Source: Fremontodendron californicum (lineage: Eukaryota; Streptophyta; Magnoliopsida; Malvales; Malvaceae). From it: 64,000 nt of DNA. Positions 1-11,185 of the stretch are shown here, piece by piece; positions within the stretch are counted from its first letter, which is position 1, and the number at the start of each line of letters is the position of its first letter. The stretch lies in the NCBI GenBank assembly GCA_030761205.1, contig JAULJL010000005.1, positions 8,395,501-8,459,500 of the forward strand, in the 5' to 3' direction. The position numbers and the translations under genes were made by a program. The notes beneath the pieces are model-generated. The model was not told the origin of the DNA and did no database searches. It saw nothing but the letters and a program-made list of their open reading frames with translations.

Positions 1-5
1 GAAAG

Positions 6-368
6 TTGGGCCCTCGATATATAGGGCCGTATGAGATCATTGAACGGATTGGCCCAGTTGCTTATAGATTGGCCTTACCAGAAGAGTTGTCACGAATTCA
101 TAATGTGTTCCATGTTTCCATGCTTCGAAAGTACATTTTCGATTCTTCACATATATTGAAGGATTTGCCTATGGAAATTGAGGAAAACTTAACTTATGAA
201 GAGCAGCCGGTTGAGATTTTGGATAGAAGGGACCAAGTTCTAAGGACTAAGACTATTCCATTAGTGAAAGTTCTTTGGAGGAATCATTTATACGAAGAAG
301 CTACATGGGAAAGGGAGAAAGATATGCGGACTCAATATCCTCACTTATTCAACCAAGTTGGTAAGTAA
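6..368 (+). CDS. C-terminal end of Ty3/gypsy (chromovirus-like) polyprotein, partial
   Basis: This is the last 120 residues of a gag-pol polyprotein whose 5' part lies outside the window. The first part (GPYEIIERIGPVAYRL, then HNVFHVSMLRKY) is the region after the integrase core. The last part (VKVLWRNHLYEEATWE, then YPHLF) is a chromodomain-like tail typical of Tekay/Del-type plant chromoviruses, which is thought to guide integration into heterochromatin. The first Met at position 6 is not a true start; the frame is simply cut by the window edge. A purine-rich tract at about 390-403 and the 3' LTR follow directly, as expected. No internal stop is visible, so the element may be fairly young, but most of it cannot be seen. 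Tekay rather than another chromovirus clade is my inference from the tail sequence. Confidence 0.88.
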   Translation: MGPRYIGPYEIIERIGPVAYRLALPEELSRIHNVFHVSMLRKYIFDSSHILKDLPMEIEENLTYEEQPVEILDRRDQVLRTKTIPLVKVLWRNHLYEEATWEREKDMRTQYPHLFNQVGK

Positions 369-389
369 ATTTCGAGGACGAAATTTTTC

Positions 390-403
390 TATGGGGGGTA
401 AGT
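390..403 (+). other. Polypurine tract of the gypsy element
   Basis: The purine-rich stretch TATGGGGGGTAAG lies directly upstream of the LTR start, where the primer for plus-strand cDNA synthesis is expected. Confidence 0.7.
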
Positions 404-2813
404 TGTAACAACCGAGGTTACGTATAATCATGTAAAGTTAAATCCCGAAAATTTTAAGGACGAACTTGAAAATTGGTAAGAAGTTATAAGTGAAGGAAAT
501 AAAAGAAGAAAGGATCAAAATGAACATATTAAAAAAGTTTAGGGGCTTAATGGTTATTTATAAAAAGTTGAGGGACTAATATGCAATTATCCCAAAAACA
601 AGAAAAATATCTCTTTTCTTCATCCTTTCTACCGAAAATTCTACACATTTTTTCATTCTCTTCTTCAAGTGCAGCCGGCTCCATCATCATCTCTCTCTCA
701 AAAAAAAAAAAAAAATTCTCTTCAAACAATTCCACCAAAATCTCAACAACAATTACATCCAAGGTTAGTTTCTTGATAAATTCTTCATTTTCTTTAGATA
801 TTCTACTTGAGCATGCTAAGATCTTAGCTCCATAAACATGTTAAGGTCTGAAATCCATCTATTAAGTATGAATTTTACTCCTTTTTGGTAAGAATTAAAA
901 GGATTTGAAAGCATGAACAAGAAAATGGGAAGAAAAAGCAAAACAGGGGAATTTGAGCATGCTTTCTGTTCGGATTTTCTGGGTTCGTCACAGTTGGGTT
1001 TATATTTTTTTGATATTTTTCCTAGAAACTAGACTTCAATACAAGAATTTTGGTTTTTGAATCACCCAAAACCGATAAGCGGTTAAAAAGATAAAATTCA
1101 GTGAAGTTTACTGTTCTGTGTTGATCCCTGTGTCAGCATGGTTTCGGGATTTATCAAATTTGATCAAAATTTTGTTCTAGTTGTATAAGTTAGTTATTTT
1201 ATTCATAAATTAGACATATTGGTTGAAATAAAACAATTGGGATCACTTCCAAATTCCTTACCAAACTCAAGTTATGATTTTCTAATCTAACTTGATATTA
1301 AGGAATTTATTGCTTAAGAGAAATATAGTACCAAAGGATGGTTATGGATTATGAAAATCTCTAAGGCATGGAATACTAGAAACGAATTTGATAAGGACAT
1401 GATTATGGAGTTGAATTATGGAGAAAATGATTATGGAAATGATATTAAAAATTAAGGATATGTTGTTTTGAGAATGAGAAATTAGTATATGGGGTAGATT
1501 TATGGGACTTAAGTTACATTCAAAAATTGTGTAATGCTTTGAGCATGTATAGATACTAATTATTGTTAATCTCTAGGCCACGTAGATCCGACGTCACCTG
1601 TGGATCCCGAAGTTTCAGGTCGAGGTGTACAGTGAGATCATCCAAAGGATTGTGAGTAGACAACAACTATAGCTATTTGAAATATTTTTAATTATAATTA
1701 TATATATATATTTTTACATAATATTTATTTTACGTATTAAAGGTATATACGATATTTAATCATATGAATTGGTTTGTTATTAAAGTACTTTTATTTCAAG
1801 AAATATTATATCGAGTAAGTTGGTTGATTTTATGAAATATGATTTTACATAGAATTTGACGTACATGGTTTTGGCTCCACCTGACTTAATGTATGAGATT
1901 ATTTCCTTGACCAGAATACGGGAGCTGCGTGCTACGCCTTTGTGGCGGGAGCCACCTCCAGAGTCCCAATTCCGTGATATTAGACTGGGGTATGGGAGCT
2001 GCGTGCTACGCCTTTGTGGTGGGAGCCACCTCCAGAGTCCCTATCCCGTTATATTTGCCTTTTGGGGGCACATCATAGCGACACATATGGCTTTGGGGCG
2101 TCCTATGGTGGTATTGGCCTTTGGGGCCGGCTACTAGTATGCCTACATGGATGTTGCCTGGTTATTTCATGGATGTATTCTTGTGCATGACAGAAAGTTG
2201 GAGCCCAATTATACGAAACTTGAATTACTTTACGGATTTTATTCATTGATTTAATATTGTTATACATTTGAAAAGCTTGCTACGTCTTTGAATTACTTAT
2301 TATGGTTTTATTATTATTTATTTTGAAAATGTCAATTATACTTTACAGATTTCCATTATGGTTTTCACACGCTTTAAATGTTGTCTACTCATTGAGATAT
2401 TCATATATCTCACCTCCTCTTATTTCTCATTTTTAGGACACACTTAGGTGTCGGGATTGCTGCCTTTCTCTACTCTCCGCTTCAAGAGTATATTGACGTG
2501 GTGGGCATCATATCTAAATTTCTAGAAGATTTGGTCTTTTGATGTTTTTATCTAGTAAACCTTGCTGAAATAGGTTTATTTCTGGATATATTGTATATAT
2601 TTGAAGATATGAGACAATAGATCAATATGTTTGATTTGAGAATAAATTGATCATGAATAATTTTTGAATATGCATGGATATATGTGGTAATAGTATTGAG
2701 AAATACTGTTGGTTGAGGATATAAAATTGAGTGTTATTTGCAGGAGGGTTATAGTTGAGATAGAAAGGAAACTCTGCCGGATTTTAGGTAGATTATCCGG
2801 ACAGGGTGTTACA
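404..2813 (+). repeat. 3' LTR of the gypsy element (2410 bp)
   Basis: The LTR starts with TGTAACA right after the polypurine tract and ends with TGTTACA, a perfect 7-bp inverted terminal repeat of the TG...CA kind. Its length of 2.4 kb fits Tekay-type chromoviruses. It holds no real gene; small open frames at about 581-835 and 1856-2137 are chance. A 74-bp-period duplication lies inside. The 5' LTR and the left copy of the target-site duplication are outside the window; the right flank reads TATTTAT. Confidence 0.87.
1920..2041 (+). repeat. Two-copy 48-bp direct repeat, period 74 bp, inside the LTR
   Basis: GGGAGCTGCGTGCTACGCCT at 1920 recurs at 1994. The similarity runs 48 bp (1920-1967 and 1994-2041) with one difference (GGCGGG versus GGTGGG). 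The block is markedly more GC-rich than the rest of the LTR. Confidence 0.9.
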
Positions 2814-3344
2814 TATTTATTGAAAAATTTTAGGCTTAAAAGATAAAAACAATAATTATGGACCTAAAAAATATATCAAAATGAAGTTAAGATAAGATAT
2901 TGAAAATGTTGACAATGGTTCTACAAGTTTCGTATGGAACTTGTATGCTAATTGATGTTGATTGTTGAGGAATGTAGAAAGGAAAAGATAAGATATAAAA
3001 TTGTGGTGACTACTTTAACTTCAATCAACATCCCTAAAACACACACAAAAATCTCCAAATCAATCTTTCAAAAAAAAAAAAAAAGGAAAAGCAGGGATCT
3101 TTTGAGCTATAAAAAGCTTCACCTGATTTTTTTTTTTTTAATCTTCTTTTGTTTCTGCATCTGATTATTATTTATTATTATCTTGATACTATCTCACTAA
3201 GAAAAGAAGAAAAAAAAACAAAACAACTTCAGCTGAATTTACCCATATATGTCTTTGGTTGATTTATTTTCTTTAATGAATGTATTTGTATCTTTAAAAT
3301 TTTCAGAAAATAGCAACTCTCAAATTAAATATATATATAAGCTT
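2814..3344. other. Intergenic AT-rich spacer
   Basis: This is AT-rich sequence between the LTR end and the first LINE fragment, with A-runs near 3070-3084 and 3211-3222 and a T-run near 3126-3140. I see no gene or terminal repeat in it. Confidence 0.6.
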
Positions 3345-3433
3345 GGGTGGCGGAGTTAAAAAATTTGCTTGCTGAGGCAAGTTTACTGAGTTCAAAGAGT
3401 GATAGAATTATTTGGGAATATGACAAACGAGGA
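3345..3433 (+). pseudogene. LINE B, 5' fragment (before the zinc-finger region)
   Basis: On the plus strand one frame reads SKSDRIIWEYDKRG. This is the usual D-x-I-x-W-x6-G block of plant L1 ORF2 proteins, just before the zf-RVT domain. The frame stops being LINE at 3433, where the poly-T (reverse poly-A) of LINE A begins, and resumes as FLVKKLSVLMEQ at about 8437. The 89-bp piece is therefore the left side of a LINE split by another LINE. The element is also 5'-truncated: nothing LINE-like is seen left of about 3345. Confidence 0.72.
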
Positions 3434-3755
3434 TTTTTTTTTTTTTTTTGATAAGTTGTGCTTTATTATCCAAGAAAGCAACAAAGCTGCTACTTATGTG
3501 CAGAAGTCAATGACTTAATTATACCAACATGGTTGAATTTAGCTCCCAAGCATTACAAAAATCTGAATTTAAAGAGTCAGTAACTACATTTCTAAGCCCT
3601 CATAGTCGCATAGCCACTGCTCTTTTTACTTTGATCAGAAGTTGAGGTGGCTCATCTTCAACATGAGAAAAGAACCTACTATTTCTTTCCCTCCAGACAA
3701 CATAAATGAACGAGTTCCAAGCCATCCTGAGGATGATGGTGATCAAGGATTTCCC

Positions 3756-6700
3756 TCACAGGTGCTTGACAGCCCATTGCAGTTTAGTATCCCAATATGA
3801 GACTCTCCTGTTTATGTTGCATAGTGCCAGAATCTGTTGCCATAAGGATTTTGAGTAGCTACAATCGAAAAACATGTGATTTCTGGTTTCATTTTCCTGT
3901 TTGCAGAGCAAGCATTGCTCATCTCCTGTAACCCCCCATCGTGCTAGCCTGTCTCGTGTTGGGAGTCTGTCAATTGTTGCCATCCAAGCAATGACAGAAT
4001 GCTTTGGAATTGAGAATTGAGACCAGATCAGTCTATGCCATTCAACTTTATCTTTCCTTGGCCTTAGTTCTTGCCACACAACAGCCACTACATACTTTTC
4101 ACCAGTGAAAGACCATAGCACTGTCCCATTCACTTGTTTGGTAACTTGCTGAGCTTGTTGCCTCAACTGCAGCAACTTTCGCCAATTCTAGCTACTACCT
4201 TGTTGGATAGGGACATGCCAAACATCCTTACCCCTAAATACATAGGACTGAATCCATGCAATCCAAGTGGAACCAGCTGAGCTTAGGATGGCCCAAGGTT
4301 TCTCAGTATGCATGCCAAGTTCCAAGAGATTATATCTTTAATCCCCAATCCTCCCTCAGCTTTTGGGACACAAATGGACTGCCAGCTGACTCGAGCTCCC
4401 TGGCTGAGCCCTCATTTCTTTTCCAAAAAAAACTAGAACATAGCTTCATAATCTTCCTCATTACAAGCTTAGGGAGAATGAAGTGCCTACACCAATAGTT
4501 TTGAAGGTTAAAGAGTACTGCTTGGATCAGTTGGAGTTTACTTGCATAAGAAAGGAATTTTGTGGCCCATCCATTAATCCTGGAAGTGATCCTTTCGATC
4601 AGGGGCTCATAATCCTTCTCTGAGAGCCTTCTTGTTATCAGAGGTACACCAAGATACCTAACTGGAAGCTTGCCAAGCTTAAATCCAGATGTTTCATGAA
4701 TGACTAGTAGCTCCTTATTGTTGATTCCTGTTGAAAATAGTTCACTCTTAGCACTATTAAGCTAAAGGCTAGAGAAACCATAAAACAGGTTCAGTACTTC
4801 TTGAATCCCAGCCACCGAATCCAGGGACCTTTTTGCAAAGATAAGCAGATCATCCGCAAATCTTAGATAAGTGAGGTGAATCCTTTTACACTTAGGATGA
4901 AAGGAAAAAACTCCATGACTGGCTGCCTTGTCCAAAAGTTTTGAAAACACCTCCATAGCTAAGACAAAAAGATAAGGTGGTAGAGGATCACCTTGTCTCA
5001 CTCCTCTAGCCCATTGAAAGTAGCCTGCAAGTCCCCCATTAATGGAGATTGAAAACATGGGGGTGGTGAGGCAGCTTCGGATCCAGCTTATGAATAAATC
5101 TGGGACCTCCAAAGTTGATAACACAGCAAGAATAAAATCCCAATTCAGAGTGTCAAAAGCCTTTTGTAGAACAATTTTTATGGCACATCTAGGAGATAGA
5201 TTTTTCCTGCCATAGCCTCTCACCATCTCTTGGGCCATCAACATATTATCAGTAATACATCTCCCAAGGATGAAGGCGCTCTGATTGCTACTCACAATGG
5301 AAGGAAGCCACAATTTTAGCCTATTGGCTAAAATTTTAGTAATACATTTATATATTACCGAGCAGCAAGAAATTGGCCTGAAATCCTTAATAGTGGAAGG
5401 ATTTTGGATCTTAGGCACCAAGGCAACAACGGTTGAATTAAATGTTGGCAGCATCTTCCATTCTCTGAAAAAGAATTGGATAGCATCAGTGACATCCTCA
5501 GTTACAATGCTCTAAGCTGTTTTGAAAAACAATGCAGTGTATCCATCAGGACCAAGAGCCTTGTCATTGTCCTGAGCAAACATGATGTCCCTGATTTCCT
5601 CTTTAGTGACAAATCTGGTCATGGTGGCCTGTGCTTCACTAGGAATAGTAACTTGAAGAATTTCTTTTAACAACTCCTGTGAACAATTGGAGACATTGGG
5701 ATCAACTGTTCCAAATAAATTCTGAAAGAATGACACTGACTTTTTGGAGATGAGAGAAATCGAATCAAGCTTGTTGCCATCAACATCAGTGAGAACTCTG
5801 ATGGTATCTCTACTATGCTTAGCAACCATCATTCTGTGAAAGAAGTCTGTGTTCTGGTCCCCCTCTTGGATCCACCTTATCCTGGATTTTTGTCGAAAGA
5901 ACCCTTCCTCAGCAGATAGGAGATCTTGAAGCTCTGTTGAGAGAGAAGACTGCACTGCTTTCTGGTTAGTGGAGGGCCTAGCTAAGAGTATATCCATTTG
6001 AACAGCCTCCAATTCCTTCCTTTTATCCATAACTCTTCTTGAAATATCACTGTACTGTGTGGAATTGGGCATTCGAAGCACCAGTTTCAACCTCTTCAAC
6101 TTTTGATGAAGTCTGGACAAAGGAGAACCTATAACAGGTTCACACCAAGAATTCTCAACAACAACAAAGAAGTCTGGGTGCTTTATCCAGAAATTGAAGA
6201 ATTTAAAGGGCTTGGGAAGGGAGGTGCCTGAATTATTAAGCTTGATCACTGCTGCACAGTGATCCGAAACATCAGGGGAAATAAATTCCACAGAAGACTG
6301 TGGAAAATGCAAGAGCCAAGATCCATTATTCAAAACTCTATCAAGCTTCTTTGTAATATGAGCCTCCTGATGATTTGACTAGGTGAAAACAGGCCCTAAG
6401 AAAGCATGATCAGAGACAGACAGTTGATACAGGCACTGTTGAAACTCTCTCATGTCTGAAGTGGAAGTCTGGGAGCCATCATAAGAAGAACTTTTAGAAG
6501 TATGGAAAACCACATTGAAGTCACCAGCTAATAACCAAGGGTTGTCAGCTATGGAGGACTGAAGGGAACTCAGATGAAGCCAAAGATTTCTCCTCTCAAT
6601 ACCAGTGTTCTTCCCATAGACAGTAGTAAGGAAGAAACTGTGATCATCCTGATCGGTCCTGCAGGTTATAGATTGATCTGATACATCCACCATGTCAACT

Positions 6701-6825
6701 TTCAAATAGTTTCGCCAAAGGAGCCAAATTCTACCATTTTGAGCAGCAGGGTAGTTATTCAGTAAGCTCCACCCAGAAAAATGCTTATCAATGATAGGTT
6801 GCACCTTATCCTCTTCTAGTTTCAA
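3756..6825 (-). pseudogene. LINE A ORF2 (endonuclease, reverse transcriptase, zf-RVT), inactivated
   Basis: Domains run in the standard order. The apurinic endonuclease region is at 6825-6240 (LLAGDFNVVFH, SDHCAAVIKL). The linker EEGFFRQKSRIRWIQEGDQN and KALGPDGY lead into reverse transcriptase at about 5450-4770 (DFRPISCCSVIYK, NQSAFILGR, GVRQGDPLPPYLF, RFADDLLIF). The zf-RVT region is at 4175-3756 (FSIPKHSVIAWMA, CLLCKQENETRNHMFFDC). Amber codons lie at 6379-6381 (PVFT*SN), 5512-5514 (FKTA*SI) and 4762-4764 (SSL*LN); the first two replace a usual Trp. The frame stays constant from 6825 to 4762 and shifts before 4175. RT motif A reads KIVLQKAFD where family members have Asp in place of Val. 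No C-terminal RNase H is visible. Confidence 0.85.
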
Positions 6826-6860
6826 GTAAGCAAGCTACTTCTATTTGTAATTTCCTAATT

Positions 6861-8177
6861 CTACCAGCTACTGAACTTTGTTTGAGAGGACAGTTTAGTC
6901 CGCTCACATTCCATACTAGCATGAATGGAGAGAGCCAGAACCTGAACCTCCAGAGCAGAGTTGACTGCCTTAGCTTTACTACGCCCTTTATCTGGCCCCT
7001 TTCTATTGTTTTTAAGGCTCCTCATCAGATCAGCCACTCCTGCAGATGCTGCTCTTGGTTTCCTGGGAGAAGTAATGACAACTACCTCACTATTATGAGG
7101 CCTATTTGCAATATCCTCAATTTCCAGTGCATCATCAGCAACTGATGCCAAAATGGCATATTTGTTCACAGACCCCATCTTTGCTATAGGAGCTTCTTTA
7201 GGACCTTCTTCCTGAGTCCTCACACCCTTTGGAACCCAAACTTTATTAGTAGCAGTAATGGCAGGCTTGCTAGGACAAGCTTTATCATAATGCCCAAAAG
7301 TGCAGCAGAGTGAGCACTTCTTGGGCATCCAAGGAGCTTCCACAGAGATGGAAACCAGAGAACCATCTTGTAATTCAACATCAATGGATCTTGGAACATC
7401 AAACCCTGCTTTAATTTCAACACAGATTTTGGCATAGGCTAACCTCTGCCTCCTAGCTATAATCTTATCCATATACAAAAGGTTACCAAGAGCAATAGCA
7501 ATATAACTCAATCCCCTCTCTGAATACAATTCGAGAGGGATATTTCCCAAGTGAATCTAAACAGGGAGTTTGTTTAACTTGAAATCAAGGGTTTGCATAC
7601 CTGGCTGCCACTTCCTCACAATAACTGGTTTGTTTTGGATGTGCCACGACCCATGTTCAAGCACCCAATCTCTTATCTCTGCATTTGGCAATTGAATCAC
7701 AAACAAGTTAGTTCTAGTCGGTTTCACCTCAACTGCACCTTCTTTTCCCCATAGAAGACTTGCAAGCTTCTGGAATAAGCTGAAATTAGGGGCGCGACCA
7801 ACAAACTGTGCAACGATGGAGTGCTGCCATTGTTGAACTCCATCCTCAAAGACTTCCAATGGGGGCTTAACTGTAACTTTTCCATTTGTGTTCTGCGGTG
7901 GGAAAAATTGCAGAGAATTATCAGTTGAGGTCGAAAAAAGTTTCTTCCAGTCCACTGTTTCTTGCGTCTTTGCTACGTCAGCAGTGGCAGTTGTAACTGA
8001 CTCCTCAATGTTCTTTCCCAGCTCATTACTCAATTTCTCCACGATCACCTTTGGCAATGGAGGAAAATCCCTCAGAGAGAATGAACTTGAGCTTCGCATG
8101 TGAGATTGAGAACCAGCAATGGCTGAATCAGTGGTTTCCGAAATCCCAGATCTAGCGATCAATCGCAGTGAGCTCAT
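6861..8177 (-). pseudogene. LINE A ORF1 (DUF4283 domain and CCHC zinc knuckle), one stop
   Basis: ORF1 proteins of plant L1 elements bind the RNA template. The likely start is the ATG at 8177 (MSSLRLIARSG). A DUF4283-type RNA-binding region (LFQKLASLLWGKEG, then FVIQLPNAEIRDWVLEHGSW) occupies the middle. A CCHC knuckle follows: CSLCCTFGHYDKAC fits C-x2-C-x4-H-x4-C. A basic tail (RSLKNNRKGPDKGRSKAK) ends the protein. A single amber codon at 7557-7559 splits the frame between LPV and IHLGNIPLEL. Relatives usually have Trp at this place (LPVW...), so TGG to TAG is the probable change. No frameshift is seen across the 1.3 kb. Confidence 0.82.
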
Positions 8178-8427
8178 CTCGAAAATCCAAAAATGAACAA
8201 GAAAGACCAAAAAATGAAATGAAATGAATCAATGAAACGATGAATCAATGAATCAGTAAAAGAATTCATCCGTGGATGAAAATGGAAGATTGGCTTTAAG
8301 ATTGAAAGAAAATGGAAGAAATTGATAGAAAATGGTGGGAAAATGACGAGAAAATCTTCAACTCCTGAAAGTTCTACTAACGTGAGCCGAGAGCATTTTC
8401 TCTCTCTCTCTACCAAGAGCCCCTTCT

Positions 8428-9602
8428 AAAGAGGATTGTTTTTGGTGAAGAAACTATCAGTATTAATGGAACAGTCCAATGAGGTGGAGGAGGATTTTAA
8501 ATGGTGCCAATTATGGAAGATCAATATACCTCCTAAGATTCAATGTTTCCTATGGTTACTAATTCTCAATAGGATCCCGACTAAGGTGTTCTTAGTGAAT
8601 AGAGGAATCCCAATTCCAACTGATAATATATCTTGCCCTTGGTGTAAGCAGTATGATGAAGATGCCAATCATGTGTTTTTCGGCTACCATTGGGTCTCTG
8701 TTTTTTGGCATCAGTTCATGAGGTGGTGGAATCTGTGCTGGTGTCCACCTGATTCGTTGCCTAAATTTATTTTGTTTTGTTTGGATACTTTGTTTTGCGG
8801 GAAGGTTATGGTCCTTGTGGTTGCTTAGGAATGATGTGGTCCTTAGAGATAAATCTGCCAACATTGAGGAAGCATTATTCTTGGTAAAGTTCGGATCATT
8901 TATGTGGGTCAAAGTGGGTGATGAAAATGTTCTTTTAACTGAGTCCTTATGGTGGTATAATCCTTTAGAGTGTGTCGCGGATGGTTCAATGATTTTGAGG
9001 CGTCTGCCCTCTGTATGGCGTCTACCTGAGCAGGGTGTCCTCAAATTCAATGTAGATGGATCGGCACGTGGGAAACCTAGGCCTGCAGGGTGTGTCGGAG
9101 TTTTAAGAGATGATAAGGGTAGTGTGTGCGCCATGTTCTCATGTCCATTGGGGATCTGTGATTCCAATATTGCGGAGCTATTGGCGATTAAGGTAGCTCT
9201 TGAGACTTTCCTTAGAACAGGTAAAAACCTTGTAATCCAAATTGAAATTGAATCTGACTCTGACTCTGCGGTGGCTATTGCCTGGTGCAAAAATAAGGCT
9301 GCTCGACCTTGGAATCTCTGGAAAATTTACAATGCAATTGATACCATGGTCGAACAATGTAAGGAGGTTAAGTTTTTGAAGATCTTTAGAGAAGCTAATG
9401 GTTTGGCTGACTCGCTTGCTCGAGCTGGGGTTGATAGATCTGATAACCTTATTGTGTGTTGGTGAATAGTTCGTGTGTGTATGCTTGTTCTCTGTTGCTC
9501 TGATAAGTTGTGTTGATCTGGAAAATCTCTGTAATATGGAGTTAATCATGTTTGTGTTCTGTTGAGGAGTGGTGGGGTAAGGTTTACTGAATGGGGTGGG
9601 GA
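8428..9602 (+). pseudogene. LINE B, middle fragment: zf-RVT and RNase H end of ORF2
   Basis: This continues the plus-strand LINE interrupted at 3433. The first frame (8437-8828) holds a zf-RVT domain: INIPPKIQCFLWLLILNRI, then CPWCKQYDEDANHVFFGY. A one-base frameshift near 8815 passes to a second frame (8815-9465) with an RVT_3-type RNase H domain. In it, VLKFNVDGSARGKPRPAGC carries the first catalytic Asp, NIAELLAIKVALE the Glu, and EIESDSDSAVAIAW the next Asp; the tail reads REANGLADSLARAG. The stop is at about 9463-9465. The 3' UTR runs to 9602, where a hAT element has inserted. No RT domain remains. Confidence 0.84.
9595..9602 (+). repeat. Target-site duplication, left copy (GGTGGGGA)
   Basis: This 8-bp sequence GGTGGGGA is repeated exactly at 11474-11481, flanking the hAT element. 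Eight base pairs is the hallmark length for hAT transposases. Confidence 0.9.
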
Positions 9603-9614
9603 TAGAGGTGGCAA

Positions 9615-9893
9615 TTGGGCGGGTTCGGGCGGGTTCGGGTCGGGTTCATTCGGGTTCGGGTTTATTCGGGTTCGGGTTCATTCGGGTTCGGGCTCATTCG
9701 GGTTCGGGTCCATCCGGGTTCGGGCTCATTCGGGTTCGGATCCATTCGGGTTCGGGCTCATTCGGGTTCGGGCTCATTCGGGTTCGGGCCCATTCGGGTT
9801 CGGGCCCATTCGGGTTCGGGCTCATTCGGGTTCGGGCCCATTCGGGTTCGGGTTCGGGTTCGGTCTGGGTTCGGGTTCGATCTGGGTACGGGT
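9615..9893 (+). repeat. Left subterminal array of GGGTTCGGGYYCATTC units
   Basis: This tandem array has period 16 bp. The first units are shorter and variable (GGGCGGGTTCGGG), followed by about ten clean units and a terminal run of GGGTTC repeats. Each unit holds two GGG runs, so the plus strand can form G-quadruplexes. In hAT elements, subterminal repeats are usually transposase binding sites; that role here is inferred. Confidence 0.88.
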
Positions 9894-10579
9894 ATGTTTT
9901 ACATTATTTTATTTTATATTAGATGTAATCATTTTTACGTAATTTAAATATTTATATCTAAAAACAAATTATTAATTTATTATTATTATTATTTTTATTT
10001 TTATACTTTTGCTATTATATGATATTTTTAATTATATTTATTTTTTAAAATTAATATTTGTTAGCACCAAAAGAATAAGAAATTAATTTGTTATATAAAA
10101 TCAAATTTTGAAATAATTTATTATAAAAAATATGATATATTATAAATTAATATATTGATATTTAAAATAATTGATTTGATGAGCTCGAATTTCAAAATAT
10201 AAATACATTATAATTTATATTCACTATAAAATAAAAAACTTTTAAAAATAAATCCTGGCCTTCATCTATTCGTTTATATACTTATAAAATGCAAAAAATT
10301 TATGCTTATAGTCAAGATATATATATATATATATATCAAGTACTTATATTTTTTTCATCAGTATAAAGTATAAATTATAAAGTAGTACTAAAAAATATAA
10401 TTTATATTTAAATTATACGTAATAAATATATAATTAATATGATTATTTATTAATATATAATAAATATACCCAAAACCAAAAGGTCATAAAACCCAAAACC
10501 CCATTAAATCCACCCGCTAAAATAAAATCACATGAAAGCCATAATCCAATTAAACCCACCCTAACCGCATAAGTATAAC

Positions 10580-10839
10580 TAGAGCTGCTTATGGGCCGGG
10601 CCGGGCCGCGGCCCAGTTTTTTTTAATTTTCTCTGCCCAGGCCTGGCCTGGGTTGGCCCGGCCCGCCCGTTTAGGCCCGAAACACTATTCATTGGAATAA
10701 AAAAATAATTTTTTTATTTTTTTTTATTTTTTTATAATTAAAATTCAATAAAATAATATTATAATAAAATTACTGTTCCGGGCTGGGCCGGCCCGGAACA
10801 CAAAATATCCTGCCCAGGCCCGGCCCGTGAGCAGGTCTA
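10580..10839. mobile_element. hAT MITE (260 bp) nested inside the larger hAT
   Basis: The left end TAGAGCTGCTTATGGGCC pairs with the right end, whose reverse complement begins TAGACCTGCTCACGGGCC; both continue into GGGCCGGGCC. An exact 8-bp target duplication AGTATAAC flanks it (10572-10579 and 10840-10847). The interior is AT-rich between GC-rich, partly palindromic arms (GGCCCGG repeats), so a transcript would fold strongly. No coding capacity. Confidence 0.93.
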
Positions 10840-11185
10840 AGTATAACCCAAAAGGCCAAAATAATTGAATTATTGTCAATTTTTTTACCCTTATAGATTA
10901 ATTAAATTATTGTCAAATTTTTTTTCACATCTTTAAAATTTTCAAGAATTTAAAATATTTAGATTGTAAATTCATCATGATATGAGACGTTAAAGTTATA
11001 ACTTATAATTACAAAATATAATTTACTTTTTGATAAAATTATTATTTCATCATATATATATAATATATTAAATTTTAAATTTTAATTAAATTATTAAAAA
11101 AAATTAGAATAAAATTAATAATTAAAGTTATTGCTTTGTAAAAAAAAATAATTGCAATTTGTTTATTTTTATTTTTAGTATTAAA

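Larger units (their letters stand above)
3434..8427 (-). mobile_element. LINE A: near full-length L1-type non-LTR retrotransposon, decayed
   Basis: Read on the minus strand, this 5-kb element has a short 5' UTR (8427-8178), ORF1 (8177-6861), ORF2 (6825 to about 3756) and a 3' UTR ending in TTATC plus a poly-A tail (plus-strand T run 3434-3449). The flanks carry a near-duplicate, aaacGAGGATT on the left (3425-3435) and aaaGAGGATT on the right (8428-8437). This is an imperfect target-site duplication of about 10-11 bp, as expected for target-primed reverse transcription. The element sits inside LINE B. The reading frames hold four in-frame amber codons and at least one frameshift, so it is dead. 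Confidence 0.87.

Noticed and set aside
581..835. 84-codon frame
   Set aside because: Lies in the LTR 5' part, serine-rich low-complexity translation of pyrimidine-rich DNA.
1856..2137. 93-codon frame in the LTR
   Set aside because: It covers the GC-rich duplicated block; no known domain and the position inside an LTR argues against a gene.
5285..5670. Plus-strand frames within LINE A
   Set aside because: Antisense to the reverse transcriptase region; no independent domain.
9562..9947. Three overlapping open frames encoding Gly/Ser/Phe/Arg-rich repeat proteins
   Set aside because: They arise from a 16-bp tandem unit without stop codons in any frame, inside a hAT subterminal array. The same happens in the right array (11075-11503).
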